Source: Pseudomonadota bacterium
Lineage (GTDB): Bacteria; Pseudomonadota; Gammaproteobacteria; Steroidobacterales; Steroidobacteraceae
NCBI GenBank assembly: GCA_021798335.1
Contig: JAJZMI010000169.1
Coordinates: 1 to 51,437 of the forward strand
Length of the DNA stretch: 51,437 nt
Reading direction: 5' to 3'
The notes below the pieces were generated by a model, which worked only from the letters and a program-made list of their open reading frames with translations, was not told the origin of the DNA and searched no databases. Below are positions 51,169-51,437 of this stretch, piece by piece (position 1 is the stretch's first letter; each line of letters starts with the position of its first letter). The translations under genes were made by a program, and so were the position numbers.

Positions 51169-51437
51169 CGCTGTCGCCGCCCCTCCGTCCGTTGCCCGTG
51201 ATCCTCGGCCGCGACCCATGCAGCGTTGGCGTGTCTTAGAGTCCTGCCCCGACACGTCTTCATGCCGTTCCAGACAGCACTTGCCGTATCTCGGTCCTTG
51301 CAAGCCCCAAGGCTTGCAAGGACCTTTGGGCCGGTTCGCGGTTCTTCGTGGGGCGGCGCTGAGGCGGGTGAACGGTCACCCGTTCGCTGCCTCCGCCGCG
51401 CAGGCCACTCCCCGCGCGTCACTTCCCGCCCTCTCGG
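51169..51437. other. right-end intergenic region with two hairpins
   Basis: No credible gene is seen in these 269 bases. Besides the strong inverted repeat at 51293-51324, CGGGTGA-ACGG-TCACCCG (51365-51382) forms a perfect 7-bp stem. The region probably includes the promoter of the dehydrogenase gene on the left and continues outside the window. Confidence 0.4.
51293..51324. repeat. perfect 14-bp inverted repeat with CCAA loop
   Basis: GGTCCTTGCAAGCC (51293-51306) is followed by CCAA and GGCTTGCAAGGACC (51311-51324). The arms are perfectly complementary. On the plus strand TTT follows the stem, which fits an intrinsic terminator for a plus-strand transcript, but no plus-strand gene lies directly upstream. 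It may be a terminator of a small RNA or a dispersed palindromic element. Confidence 0.5.

Noticed and set aside
1-51437. CRISPR arrays, tRNA and rRNA genes
   Set aside because: No regularly spaced direct repeats and no cloverleaf with a T-loop consensus were noticed by eye in the intergenic regions; a tRNAscan or Infernal run was not possible.

Overview
The window is a GC-rich chromosomal segment from a proteobacterium, most likely a gammaproteobacterium. The evidence is conserved gammaproteobacterial neighbourhoods: algZ-algR next to argH, dapF-DUF484-xerC-hslV-hslU, tamA-tamB, engB close to polA, and an LptM-type lipoprotein. A position near the Xanthomonadales/Nevskiales is plausible, but it is inference from gene content only. 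No tRNA, rRNA, CRISPR array, phage or intact insertion sequence was recognised.

Region by region: 1-1 kb holds the end of a GAF-GGDEF diguanylate cyclase. 1.1-8.4 kb is a sugar-acid catabolic cluster: FAD-linked 2-hydroxyacid oxidase, FCD-type GntR regulator, FucP-like permease, AraD1/GguC-type 2-keto-3-deoxy-sugar-acid dehydratase, 2-oxoglutarate semialdehyde dehydrogenase and an aldose 1-dehydrogenase. Together they suggest an oxidative (Weimberg-type) pentose route to 2-oxoglutarate. 8.4-16 kb has a gamma-aminobutyraldehyde-type dehydrogenase, an MFS carrier, pyruvate carboxylase and an isoaspartyl peptidase. 16-19.2 kb has an unknown protein divergent from an orphan FlhC-like protein, then nudC and an NRDE protein. 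19.2-24.9 kb is tamA-tamB.

24.9-33.2 kb is the most interesting part. It is a tight arginine operon, argR-argG-X-argC-argD-argF'-argB-argH, behind a promoter with two tandem ARG boxes. Gene order and protein character resemble the Bacteroidetes-type pathway rather than the usual gammaproteobacterial one. The transcarbamylase is of the N-acylornithine type and lacks both residues that mark an N-acetylornithine enzyme. ArgB stops at the end of its kinase domain, without the acetyltransferase domain seen in Xanthomonas. No argA, argJ or argE is present. Gene X (26667-27743) is a P-loop protein resembling DUF1611/DgcN proteins and occupies the slot where an N-acyltransferase would be expected, so it is a candidate for a new kind of N-acylglutamate synthase.

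33.2-35.3 kb is an AT-richer island with an exported truncated haemoglobin and a broken DUF3034 outer-membrane protein gene that carries an in-frame stop and has no signal peptide. 35.3-41.8 kb is the housekeeping block algZ-algR-dapF-DUF484-xerC-hslVU. 41.8-51.4 kb carries two tandem DsbA-like proteins, engB, a structured intergenic region in the general position of Spot 42/ErsA RNAs, gabD, polA, lptM, a hotdog thioesterase, maiA and a beta-hydroxyacid dehydrogenase.
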